Source: Lucinisca nassula (lineage: Eukaryota > Mollusca > Bivalvia > Lucinida > Lucinidae). Taken from it: 64,000 nucleotides of DNA. The position numbers were made by a program, and so were the translations under genes. Location of the stretch: the NCBI GenBank assembly GCA_963580285.1, contig OY757011.1:121427846-121491845 (forward strand), in the 5' to 3' direction. Positions 10,490 through 19,420 of the stretch are shown one piece after another (the first letter of the stretch is position 1; the number at the start of each line of letters is the position of its first letter). The notes under the pieces are model-generated. The model searched no databases. It worked only from the letters and a program-made list of their open reading frames with translations, and had not been told where the DNA came from.

Positions 10490-10825
10490 TTAACATCCAC
10501 ATCTCCACACTGAAATTGTTGAACCTCCACATGTCCACATTGAAATTGTGTAACCTCCACATTGAAATTGTGGAACCTCCACATCTCCACATTAAAATTG
10601 TGGAGGTGATGTGGACCAAATATGGATGTAATGTTAAGAATGTGGATCCACAATATGGAGATTTCACATGTCCATATCTACACAATCAGCAATTGTGCAA
10701 CCAGCCCTTTCTGGCTTCTAAGACTCAGCTTAAAATGCTCATGTGGAGCAAAGTGGATGTGATGTGGAGAATGTGGATCCACATTGAGGAGATTCCACTC
10801 GTCCACATCTACACATTTGACAATT
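10490..10825. repeat. CCACAT/ATGTGG-rich imperfect repeat block
   Basis: CCTCCACATGTCCACATTGA-like units repeat at 10494-10590. They are followed by two related longer units (10610-10690 and 10740-10815), each with AATGTGGATCCACA and a CATATCTACACA or CACATCTACACA end. Both strands are open in several frames only because of the repeat. Confidence 0.7.
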
Positions 10826-10829
10826 TGGC

Positions 10830-11003
10830 TTAGAAAACCGACTTCTCTGACCGACGGCGGATAAGACTAATCATATACTGAGGCTAGCTAGTAGCAACTT
10901 TCTATCAGAAATAAAATCTTGTATCTCAAGACTTTATTTCTTCACCAATAGAAACTTGACTGTCAAGCATCAAGTGTTTGGAAAATATATTGTGGCTTTA
11001 TAC
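10830..11003. other. No gene seen; left flank of the RT-element fragment
   Basis: Contains ATCTTGTATCTCAAGA at 10917, part of an ~85-bp segment that recurs in diverged form after the element at 11523-11623. Confidence 0.6.
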
Positions 11004-11540
11004 AGTTGACAACTTTGCTTCCCTCTTTAACTGCATGCCGGTGGGTAGGGCCTCGGATTCTATGAAGGTTACAATGTAAAGGCTTATGTTGGTTGGTACC
11101 TGATGCTCTGTCTCCATTGGAGTCTAACTGTTGGTTTTCTTCTGCTCCAGCATTTCTGTTGTTTCTTGCTGTCGAGTCCTCACAGTTGTTTCATCTTTGT
11201 GGTTGTTTGATTTTTGTGTTCAAGGAGATGTTGCACTGGTGAGTTAGGAGGCCTTCATGCGGACTGAACAAATTATTTGTCTTAATCGCAATGGAAGTAA
11301 GGGCGAGGATTGTGGCCACGTAAAATTGATTTAAGCCCCCAGTGGAATTCGTTTCCGCTGACTGTTCCAAGGTGGTTCTTCTTTCGCGGTTTATTTTTGT
11401 TATGGTTTGTCTTTGGGTGTTTGTGTCACTTATATCATTTTATTTTGGATAGCATTTCGGCAATTTTTGTGGGAAAGTAACTGTTCTTTTGACTTTCTGC
11501 TGTTGGTGTTACTTCTATTTTATAGTAGCAATTTCTTAAT
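11004..11540 (+). mobile_element. YLDD-type RT element, 3' UTR fragment
   Basis: Aligns by eye from GGCAACTTTGCTTCCCTCTT-like sequence to the terminal TTACTTCTATTTTA with 28675-29321, the 3' part of the RT element whose ORF is at 27836-28744. It covers only the last ~25 codons (broken) and the 3' UTR. Confidence 0.8.
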
Positions 11541-11860
11541 GGAAACACAATAAATCTTGTATCTCAAGATCTATTCTTTGGTTTCACGAGTAATAAGATT
11601 TTGACTATGAAGCGTCAGTGGATGTTATTTCTAGCCATTTCAAGTTTAGATACTACTACTACCTCTTTGTAATGAAGAGGGGGTGAAAAAATCAGAAAGA
11701 TTGGTGAACAGTTTTAACAATTTTATTTGCCCCGTTACTTAACTTGATTACGATGAAAAGAGGATAAGGGCCGTCTCTCTGTTCATCGTTTACAATTTGA
11801 TGACTTGATACATTTCTATAACAGTTTGTCTGGCAAAGCTGATTTTAAGAATGAGTTTTG
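11523..11860. other. No gene seen
   Basis: Diverged repeat of the 10889-10972 segment at the left, then unique AT-rich sequence up to the family A insertion. Confidence 0.5.
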
Positions 11861-11872
11861 TGATTTAGTTGT

Positions 11873-12309
11873 TTGTTTGATTTGAGGTTTAACATCCCCG
11901 TCAACACTGTAAAGGTCATTTTGAAGACGTTGCTTGCAATTTTGTGGGACTTTTAACCGACATTGAGATGAAACGACATCTCAAGCCCTGCCGCCCAATT
12001 AACACAATAGGGTTTATAAGCATGGACGGGCCGACTCGCGTTAGAAGCCTCCGTGGTGCAGTGGTTACGCTGCTCGCCTTGTAAACCAGGGGTTGCAGGA
12101 TCGATCCCGGGCGTCTCCGTATGACCTTAGCTATTGGTGGGACGTAAAACTCAAACACTCACTCACTCGGGCCGACTCGCACCTCTTTGCCTGGGCAGGC
12201 TTAGATCCTCTAAGCGGTTTACCAGTACTGGTGTGCGGGTCAGTTTCAGCTCTGCGTGGAAGCATCATGCAGCCCATATATTTCTTCAAGCCCCGATGGG
12301 CGGGGGCCA
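11873..12309 (-). mobile_element. Family A retroposon, copy 5, with a nested SINE
   Basis: Target-site duplication TGTGATTTAGTTGT at 11859-11872 and 12310-12323. A family B SINE (12040-12168) is nested inside. Confidence 0.85.
12040..12168 (+). mobile_element. Family B SINE (tRNA-Thr-like head), nested in family A
   Basis: The head TTAGAAGCCTCCGTGGTGCA carries the CCTTGTAAACCAGG anticodon arm. Target-site duplication GGGCCGACTCGC at 12028-12039 and 12169-12180, which is family A sequence, so B inserted after A. It lacks the CTTTCGGATGAGTCTTTAAA segment found in other copies: an internal deletion between GGGCGTCTC and CGTATGACC. Confidence 0.85.
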
Positions 12310-12397
12310 TGTGATTTAGTTGTGAAATTTGTTTTAATTATGTCTTTTGATATGTCTCTGGCACAGTCTCTTCCTCGTCATAGGTAGGTGGATCATA

Positions 12398-13003
12398 TTA
12401 TTCAAGTTTTTTCTCAAAGAGAAATCTGGGTTTCTTGATAGCACTGTTCATAGATTCATCTTCATCGTATTTTTTCTCGTCCCTCCGTTGTTTTGCGCCG
12501 TGAATGATTTTCTTGTGCTCTGGATCTTTCTTCAGTGCTTCTGCATGTCCAATAAATGTTCTGTAGAAGTTTGCAAGCTCTTGTGTATATCTTGGTTTGA
12601 GTTCCTCATATGCCAAATTTTCGCCATCTGTTGTGTCGATATTGGTATGTTCTGCCAAAACTTCTTCTACAGTCTCAATGAATGTATCTTGTAAGTTGCC
12701 CTTGGTTTTCCTAGCCATTTTATCCCATTGCCTGTACCTAGATTTCATTTTCTTCTTTTGGGGTATTCGTCAGCACTGTCATCATCTTCGGTGCATTCTT
12801 CAGAATCATTGGTTTAGTCATATTTTCCAAATATATCATCTGCTTTTCCCAAATTATAGTGTGGGCTTGTAGATGCTACACTTTCTTCGTCATCTTGACA
12901 TATCTGTATTATCCTCTTTACAAACATCACTGGATCTGTGTCTTCTTAAACTGTCTGATCTTGCAAACTCGCGAAAACACTTATGGCAATGATATTTTCC
13001 CAT
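12398..13003 (-). pseudogene. Broken Polinton/Maverick-like C2H2 zinc-finger gene
   Basis: Read on the minus strand, a start at 13003 opens a frame with a C2H2-type finger (C-x2-C, spacing to H and a final C, around YHCHKCFREFARSDSLRRH), ending at a stop near 12890. After a one-base shift an acidic linker follows with one internal stop. After a second shift comes a 116-codon frame (12748-12398) with a Trp/Tyr-rich helical segment and the motif DPEHKKIIHGAKQRRDEKK, closing on a KKPRFLF block. Finger, acidic linker and DPxxKxI plus R/KKxxLF block resemble a C2H2 ORF I recall from metazoan Polintons; this is family recall, not a search. Two frameshifts and a stop make it a pseudogene. Confidence 0.5.
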
Positions 13004-13109
13004 GGATGTCAAATAATGAACTGATTTTTATTCAGTCTGGTCACTCCTTTTATACTCTTTCTCAAAACTTTCTAACTTTCTGCACAATTTTCGGCAACTG
13101 TTTGTGACT

Positions 13110-13480
13110 GTTTGTCTCTAATTTCACTTCTTCTTCCACGCCTGATATTCTTTAGTAGTAAAGAAGTAGGTCTCTTGGGAGTATCATGATATTGTTTTTT
13201 CATTCTTCTTCTTGGTTCAGCCAGCCGACTTCTTTTTAGATGTTTAGTTCTTGCAAGCAGTTGAATTTCTGCGTTACATATTTTGAAGAATCTGGATGGT
13301 CGTCCTTCCCTGAGCTTATTGCTCAGAACTGTGTTCAGTCTTTTTCATCAAGTACCACATCTGTCCATAACTTGCTTCGTATTTACTAGGGTTTTGTGTC
13401 ACTGGTAACTTTATACATTTGGTCATCTGTTTGCAGGATGTATTTGTCTGTTTCTCTGAACTACCCATCTTATTTCCTTT
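13110..13480 (-). pseudogene. Basic-protein open frame, possibly part of the same Polinton-like remnant
   Basis: On the minus strand an open stretch of about 83 codons covers roughly 13362-13110, rich in Arg/Lys (for example LLARTKHLKRSRLAEPRRRM). Just upstream, in another frame, a second ~50-codon open stretch starts with ATG near 13470. Neither is recognised as a known family. Proximity and strand suggest they belong to the element carrying the C2H2 gene. Confidence 0.3.
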
Positions 13481-14559
13481 CAGGAGTCTGATAAACTGAC
13501 AAAGCTTTTATTATTGCAGTGTATTTATATCATTTTCAAAAACTGTTTCGTGTCTAAAGTGTAATTTCCAGTCATAAAAGGTACACTTTTACCAGTGGCT
13601 GTTTTTATGCTGATATGAACATAATTTGGCTACTGGCACATAATGCACACTTTTAGTTCTGTATGAAATCTAGAGCTGTCAATGAAACTGACTAGGGCCT
13701 CGGCAGTGCCATCAGAGGAGTTGGATTTTTTTTCAAAGGGTCATAACTCTTAGAGTATTGTAGCTAGAGTTAAGTAACTTGCCATGTAATTGTGTAATGA
13801 TATTGTGACCTTATATCTAAAGTTTGAAGTTCATGCATTTGACAGTTTGTAAGCTATGAATAAAAAACGAAAGGGTATTACTATATGGTAACTGTCAATA
13901 ACTTCAGCTTCATTTTCATTTGGATATCTATATTGGTTTTGAAATTAAGATGAAAACAAAAGACGAAAAAAGCTGATTTTTTTTTTGTTTTTCAAAAGGC
14001 AATAACTCTCAGAGTACTATAGCTAGCGTGAAGTAACTTGCCATGAAATTGTTTAATGTTGTTGTGATCTGACGTTTAAAGGTTGAAAATGATGCGTTTA
14101 AGGTTTGTAAGTTATAAAGAAAAAACATGAAAAATGTTGATGGACAGACAGTCAGGTGGACAGACAGATGGACGGACAGACGGACGGACATACAGACAGA
14201 CAGGGCATTACTATAGGGCAACTGTCAATAACTATAGAAAATTTCATTTGAATATCTATAGCGGTTTTAAAATAAAGATGAAAAAAGACGAAAAAGCTGA
14301 ATTTTTAAGTTTTTCAACGGGCCATAACTCTGAGAGTACTGAAGCTACAGTTACGTAACTTGCCATAAAATTGTGTAATGATAATGAGCCATATATTTGA
14401 AGTTTGAAGTTGATAGGTTTGACGGTTTGTAAGTTATTAAGACAAGAGGGCCATGATGGCCCTGGATCACTCACCTGATCCATAGAGTAACAAGTGGGCC
14501 CCGGGGAGGGCCATTATTGACCCCAGGGCTATAATGTGCATAATGTTGAGGGAGGTCTA

Positions 14560-16500
14560 AAAAGGTGAAGCTTCATACCAAATATCAACAAAGGCTATAA
14601 TTTGAACAATCTTGGCAAAGGTCCACTAGATGGAGCTACACACCAAATATCAAAGACCTGGGTCTTGCGGTTTCAGAGAAGAAGATTATTTAAAGATATT
14701 CCCTACACAAGCCTATGTAAAACCAAATGGCTCCGGAGCGGGGGCATTTTTGGCCTCAGGGCTATAATTTAAACAATCTTGATAGAGGTCCACTAGAAGA
14801 AGCTTCACACCAAATATCAAAGACATGGGCCTTGCAGTTTCGGAGAAGAAGATTTTTAAAGATTTCCCTATATAAGTCTATGTAAAACCAAAGGGTCTCG
14901 GGGCGGGGGCATTTTTGGCCCAGGGCTATAATTTGAACAATCTTGATAGAGGTCCACTAGATGAAATTTCACACGAAATATCAAAGACCTAGGCCTTGTG
15001 GTTTCACAGAAGAAGATTTTCCCTATATAAGTCTATGTAAAACCAAAACTGAGATGGGGGCACTTTTGGTCTCAGGGCTATAATTTGAACAATCTTGGTA
15101 TTGGTCCACTAGATGAAGCTTCATACCAAATATCTAAGACCTAGGCCTTGTGGTATCAGAAGAAGATTGTTCAAGATTTTCATGATATATTCTATGTAAA
15201 ACCAAAGGGCCCCGGGGCGGGGGCATTTTTGGCATCATCGCTATAATTTGAACAATCTCGGTAGAGGTTTACAAGATTAAGCTTCATACCAAATATCAAA
15301 GACCTGGGCCTTGCGGTTTCAGAGAAGAAGATTTTTAAAGATTTTTCCTATATAAGCCCATGTAAAACCAAAGGGCCCCGAGATGGGGGCATTTTTCGAC
15401 CGAGCACTACAATTTGAACAATCTTGGTAGGGGTCCACTAGATGAGTGAGTGAGTGAGTGAGTTTTAGTTTTATGTCCCACCAACAGCTAAGGTCATACA
15501 GAGACGGGACCTCGGTTTAAAGACTCATCCGAAAGTCTGGAGAAGGCCGGGATCGATCCTGCGATCCCTGGTTTACAAGGCGAGTAGCGTAACCACTGCA
15601 CCACGGAGGCTTCTAAAATACCAAATAGCAAAGACCTGGGCCTTGCGGTTTCAGAGAAGAAGATTTTTAAAGATTTTCCCTAAATAAGCCCATGTAAAAC
15701 CAAAGGGCCCCGGGGCGGGGGCATTTGTGGCCCAAACACTATAATTTGAGCAATATTGGTAGGGGTCCACTAGATGAAGCTTCATACCAAATAGCAAAGA
15801 CCTGGGCCTTGCGGTTTCAGAAAAGAAGATTTTTAAAGATTTTCCCTATATAAGCCCATGTTATACCAAAAAGACCCTGGGCGGGGGCATTTCTCGCCCC
15901 AGCACTATAATTTGAACAATCTTGGTAGGGGTCCACTAGATGAAGCTTCATTCCAAATATCGAAGACCTGGGCCTTGCGGTTTCAGACAAGAAGATTTTA
16001 AAAGATTTTCCCTATATAAGCCCATGTAAAACCGAAGGGCCCCGGGGCGGGGACATTTTTGGCCCTAGCACTATAATTTGAACAATCTTGGTAGGGGTCC
16101 ACTAGATGAAGCTTCATACCAAATATCAAAAACCTGGGCCTTGCGGTTTCAGAGAAGAAGATTTTTAAAGATTTTCCCTATATAAGCCCATGTAAAACCA
16201 AAGGGCCCCGGGGTGGGGGCATTTTTGCCCCCAGCACTATAATTTGAACAATCTTGGTAGGGGTCCACTAGATGAAGCTACAAATCAAATATCAAAGACC
16301 TAGGCCTTGAGGTTTCAGAGAAGAAGATTTTTAAAGATTTTCCCTATATAAGCCCATGTAAAACCAAAGGGCCCTGGGGCGGGGGCATTTTTAGCCTCAG
16401 CCCTTTCATTTTAACAATCTTGGTAGGTCCACTAGATGAAGCTTCATACCAAATATCAAAGACCCGGGCCTTGTGGTTTCGGAGAAGAATTTTTTTTTAA
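14560..16500. repeat. Tandem array, ~155-165-bp unit
   Basis: About twelve head-to-tail units; those from 15620 to 16400 are nearly identical, earlier ones more diverged, so the array was probably homogenised or expanded at its right side. Confidence 0.85.
15441..15617 (-). mobile_element. Family B SINE, nested in the tandem array
   Basis: Plus strand reads GATGAGTGAGTGAGTGAGTG at the left (3' end) and ACCACGGAGGCTTCTA at the right (5' head), with CCTGGTTTACAAGGCG anticodon-arm complement. It interrupts one array unit. Confidence 0.8.
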
Positions 16501-16950
16501 ATTTTCGGTGAAATAAAAAACTATTTTTGGCTCCTGTGACCTAGATGTGCAACGGACGGGAACCATTTGAACAACTTTGAAAGGGGACCACATAAGGATC
16601 ATTCCTGTGAAGTTTGGTCAAACTCTGATCAGTGGTTAAGGAGGAGATGTCGTTTGAAGAAATTGTTAACGGACGCACGGATGGACGCACGACAGACAGA
16701 CGAAAAGTGATCCCAAAAGCTCACCTGTCATGTAACATGAAAAAGTGGTCATTTTTAAGTTTTTCAAACGGCCATAACCCTGAGAGTATTATAGCTAGAG
16801 TTACGTAAATCGCCATGAAATTGTGTAATGATATTGTGACCTTATATTTAAAGTTTGAAGTTGATGTGCCTGACGGTTTGTAAGTTGTTAACAAAAAAAA
16901 ACATGAAAAATGTGGACGGATGGACGGACGGACGGACGGACAGACGGACG

Positions 16951-17394
16951 GACAGGGTGATTACTATAGGGTACCCGCAAATAAATTTGCGGGGCCCTAA
17001 TAAGTAGAATACATGTACTGTGTATGATTAAATGGAACAATTCTCAAAATCGGTGCCTTCACATAACCAACATTTGTAAAATCTGCAATATCTGAATATA
17101 TGAAAAAGGTATCAAGTGGAGCATTGGCTACTTATCTTGGACAACAACGGAATAAACGGCAAGTACCCAACTTGTGTCTACACAACATGTGCCCACGGAT
17201 GCGCTCGGACGGACGGACGGACAGGGTGATTACTATAGGGTACCCGCAAATAAATTTGCGGGGCCCTAATAAGTAGAATACATGTACTGTGTATGATTAA
17301 ATGGAACAATTCTCAAAATCGGTGCCTTCACATAACCAACATTTGTAAAATCTGCAATATCTGAATATATGAAAAAGGTATCAAGTGGAGCATT
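16951..17394. repeat. Tandem duplication, 269-bp period
   Basis: 16951-17125 recurs at 17220-17394 with no difference that I can see: both run from GACAGGGTGATTACTATAGG to TATCAAGTGGAGCATT. The 94-bp spacer after the first copy ends in a (GGAC)n run that matches the sequence just before the first copy. Confidence 0.9.
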
Positions 17395-17412
17395 CAGGTC
17401 TACATTAAAAAT

Positions 17413-17756
17413 TTATGAATCTTTTTCATTCCCAATAGGTTTTCCGGTTAGAGAAGGACTGACACCTGATAACTTTCCAAATTCTTTGGAAAATTGTAAT
17501 CTGGTTTGTTTTTCATCTTGACAAATTATTTTCATGCATTTAGAATTTTCATCAAAAACAACTCCAATGTCAACATTTACACGTTTCAAAAATCCGTTAT
17601 CAAACGCATTGATTGAAGACTGCATTTCTTGTGCCAAATAATTGGGAGACACATAATTGCCAGGTGGGATGATCAGTTTAAATTTATCACATGCATTCGT
17701 GTTTCTACACATTTCTGTGACATTTTCAAAACCATGTCTTCTTATGTTACCTGGAT
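17413..17756 (-). pseudogene. Possible Polinton/Maverick-like hypothetical ORF fragment
   Basis: An open frame of about 114-118 codons. Its composition is not repeat-like: FKLIIPPGNYVSPNYLAQEM in the first third, a VVFDENSKCMKIIC strand pair in the middle, and RLQFSKEFGKLSGVSP near the end. The pattern of a PPGNY turn, a helix, a beta pair and a hydrophobic leucine/glycine segment resembles uncharacterised structural-type ORFs I recall from Polintons and from cnidarian and mollusc genomes. The same strand as the C2H2 remnant 4.4 kb away fits a single eroded element. The frame is preceded by TTTGTTTTTTCTAG (17757-17770), which also looks like a splice acceptor, so a host exon is the alternative. 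Start not fixed. Confidence 0.35.
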
Positions 17757-17979
17757 CTAGAAAAAACAAATAAAAAAGTTATTGTCTTCAGTGATATTCA
17801 GCACCTCAAATCAAACAAACAAAACAACAAATGAAAGCAATTATAGCAAGAGCATTCATTCTTCAGTGTGAGTTTGATTGATTGTTTTGTGTTTAACAGC
17901 ATGTCAACCCTTGTGGATCGTTTTGTGTCATCTCCCAGAGAAAGGGAGAAAGGGGATAGAAGAGATAGTAGAGGAGATG

Positions 17980-18266
17980 TTTGTTTGATTTGAGGTTTAA
18001 CGTCCCCATCAACACTGTAAAGGTCATTTTGGAGATGTTGCTTCCAATTTTGTGGGACTTTTACCCGACATTGAGATGAAATGACATCTCAAGCCCTGTC
18101 GCCCAATGAAACCAATAGGGTTTATAAGCATGGACTGTCCGACTCTCGCACCGCTTTGCCTAGGCAGGCTTAGGTCCTCTAAGTGGTTTACCAGTACTTG
18201 TGTGCGGGTCGGTTTCAGCTCTGCGTGGAAGCATCATGCAGCCCATCTATTTCTTCAAGCCCCGAT
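17980..18266 (-). mobile_element. Family A retroposon, copy 6, head trimmed
   Basis: Runs from TTTGTTTGATTTGAGGTTTA to CTTCAAGCCCCGA; the last head bases and a clear target-site duplication are missing. Confidence 0.8.
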
Positions 18267-18499
18267 TACAACTACAGTAGATGAAAGTGAGGGACAGAAT
18301 GCTTCTGAGTGAGATTAGGAGGAACTACATGTACTATGCTATGTGCAGTCTGGATTATTGAATATCAAACGGTAAATGTGGCATGATTTTATGAGATTCA
18401 TTCCTATAGCTTAAATATGTTTGGACGTCTTTTCAGCTCTTATTTTATCTTGGTGATTGGCATTAAATGATTCATGCTTCCTGAACTCTGAAATACTCC

Positions 18500-18760
18500 G
18501 ATAATCCCATCTTGATAGCTAAGATAAACAAAATTGGAAAATTAAATGGGACTTACCTTAAGTCGTTAATTGATTAAAATTCTGTTTATCCTAAGCTACC
18601 AAGGGATTATAGGCCATCCCTTATTTCCCTCCCTTGCGGAGTGTTGTAGGGCTCGAAGAATCACAAATGATTTTTTTCTGCTCTGAAGCTTGATCACGTG
18701 TCTGGGTCACATATTCATTCCTATAATCCTCTGGTAGCTTAGGATAAAGAAAATCTCATC
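18500..18760. repeat. Foldback repeat
   Basis: Arms AATCCCATCTTGATAGCTAA and TTTATCCTAAGCTACCAAGG pair in inverted orientation (18502-18535 with 18582-18614). A third related arm CTCTGGTAGCTTAGGATAAA is at 18730. Likely a small MITE; no coding signal in 18280-18770. Confidence 0.6.
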
Positions 18761-18770
18761 AAATATCAAC

Positions 18771-19152
18771 TTAAGGGGAATGGGAACACCTGGCAGATTT
18801 TCCGCCATTTTTCAAAGTGAGACAATTATTGGGACTTCCTATTTGCCATTCTATTTTTGTTTGTTTGATTTGAGGTTTAACGTCCCCGTCAACACTTTAA
18901 AGGTCATTTTGGAGACAATTTTGTGGGACTTTTACCCGACACTGAGATAAAATGACATCTCAAGCCCTGATGCCCAATGAAACCAATAGGGCTATAAGAC
19001 CCGTCCCACGGAAAAAGGGGTCCACTCTTAAAGGAAAGAATTTGCTCCTGAGTAGATTCTTTTCTTTAAGAGTTGACCCCTATTAACATGGGATACAATA
19101 ATAATTTTGCAGGAGTTGCCTCCCCTGAAGGTGTTCCCATTCCCCTTAAGGT
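18771..19152. mobile_element. Family H MITE, piggyBac-like TTAA element, with nested family A fragment
   Basis: Left end TTAAGGGGAATGGGAACACC and right end GGTGTTCCCATTCCCCTTAA are near-perfect inverted repeats, each bounded by TTAA. The middle carries the GAATTTGCTCCTGAG palindrome. A truncated family A copy (18858-18994) splits it. TTAA target choice suggests a piggyBac-type source; no transposase is present. Confidence 0.75.
18858..18994 (-). mobile_element. Family A retroposon, copy 7, 5'-truncated
   Basis: Only the 3' part is present, TTTGTTTGTTTGATTTGAGG through CAATGAAACCAATAGGGCTA. Confidence 0.75.
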
Positions 19153-19184
19153 AAGTCTCATTTAATTTTCCAACTATTTCGCTG

Positions 19185-19420
19185 TCATTCATCAGGGATA
19201 CTATCACTGTTACTAAATCTGTAGTCCCACAACTTCAAAATATGGTCATAAAATGAGCATGTAGCTATAACATATCTAGGATTAAATGTTTTATTGCCAA
19301 CATCTTCCAAACGTGGTCCAAGTCTTTCATTTTCGGGATCTGTCTCTAGTCTACACCAGTCTGCTCCATATCCTATTGATTGGTGTTCTTGAAAATGCTT
19401 CTCAATCTTCAGGCAGCCCT
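19185..19420 (-). CDS. DPH7: DPH7 last coding exon
   Basis: Acceptor TTGTTTTAAG|AGGGC; the alternative AG two bases on would break frame. Encodes SIGYGADWCRLE and YVIATCSFYDHILKLWDYR, then TGA at 19187-19185. A possible ATTAAA poly(A) signal lies about 30 bases further on (plus-strand TTTAAT near 19153), inside the edge of the TTAA MITE. Confidence 0.92.

Larger units (their letters stand above)
14441..16736 (+). mobile_element. Helentron/HINE-like element with ~160-bp tandem core, about 12 units
   Basis: Head ACAAGAGGGCCATGATGGCC followed by CACTCACCTGATCC (same head as at 8019). The core units carry GAACAATCTTGGTAGGGGTC, CACTAGATGAAGCTTCATAC, CAAATATCAAAGACCTGGGC, CTTGCGGTTTCAGAGAAGAA and CCAAAGGGCCCCGGGGCGGG. 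The end block is AACGGACGCACGGATGGACG then AAAAGCTCACCTGTCATGTA. A family B SINE (15441-15617) is nested. No ORF. Confidence 0.65.
13700..16970 (+). mobile_element. Tandem-cored element with ~300-bp units and (GACG)n stretches, split by another element
   Basis: Units containing CATAACTCT(T/G)AGAGTA, GCTAGAGTTAAGTAACTTGC, AATTGTGTAATGATATTGTG and GACGGTTTGTAAGTTATTAA recur at 13740, 14000, 14330 and 16770. Units end in (GACG)n/(GACA)n stretches at 14142-14200 and 16911-16955. The 14441-16736 element is inserted in the third unit, since its left part ends with GTAAGTTATTAAGACA and similar flank follows at 16737. Confidence 0.6.

Noticed and set aside
10326..10833. Overlapping open frames of 98-126 codons on both strands
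   Set aside because: Both strands are open because of the CCACAT/ATGTGG repeat; lysine runs come from the poly-T tract.
12347..12872. Plus-strand frames of 91-115 codons at 12347-12872
   Set aside because: Shadows of the minus-strand C2H2-type relic, which has the recognisable protein pattern.
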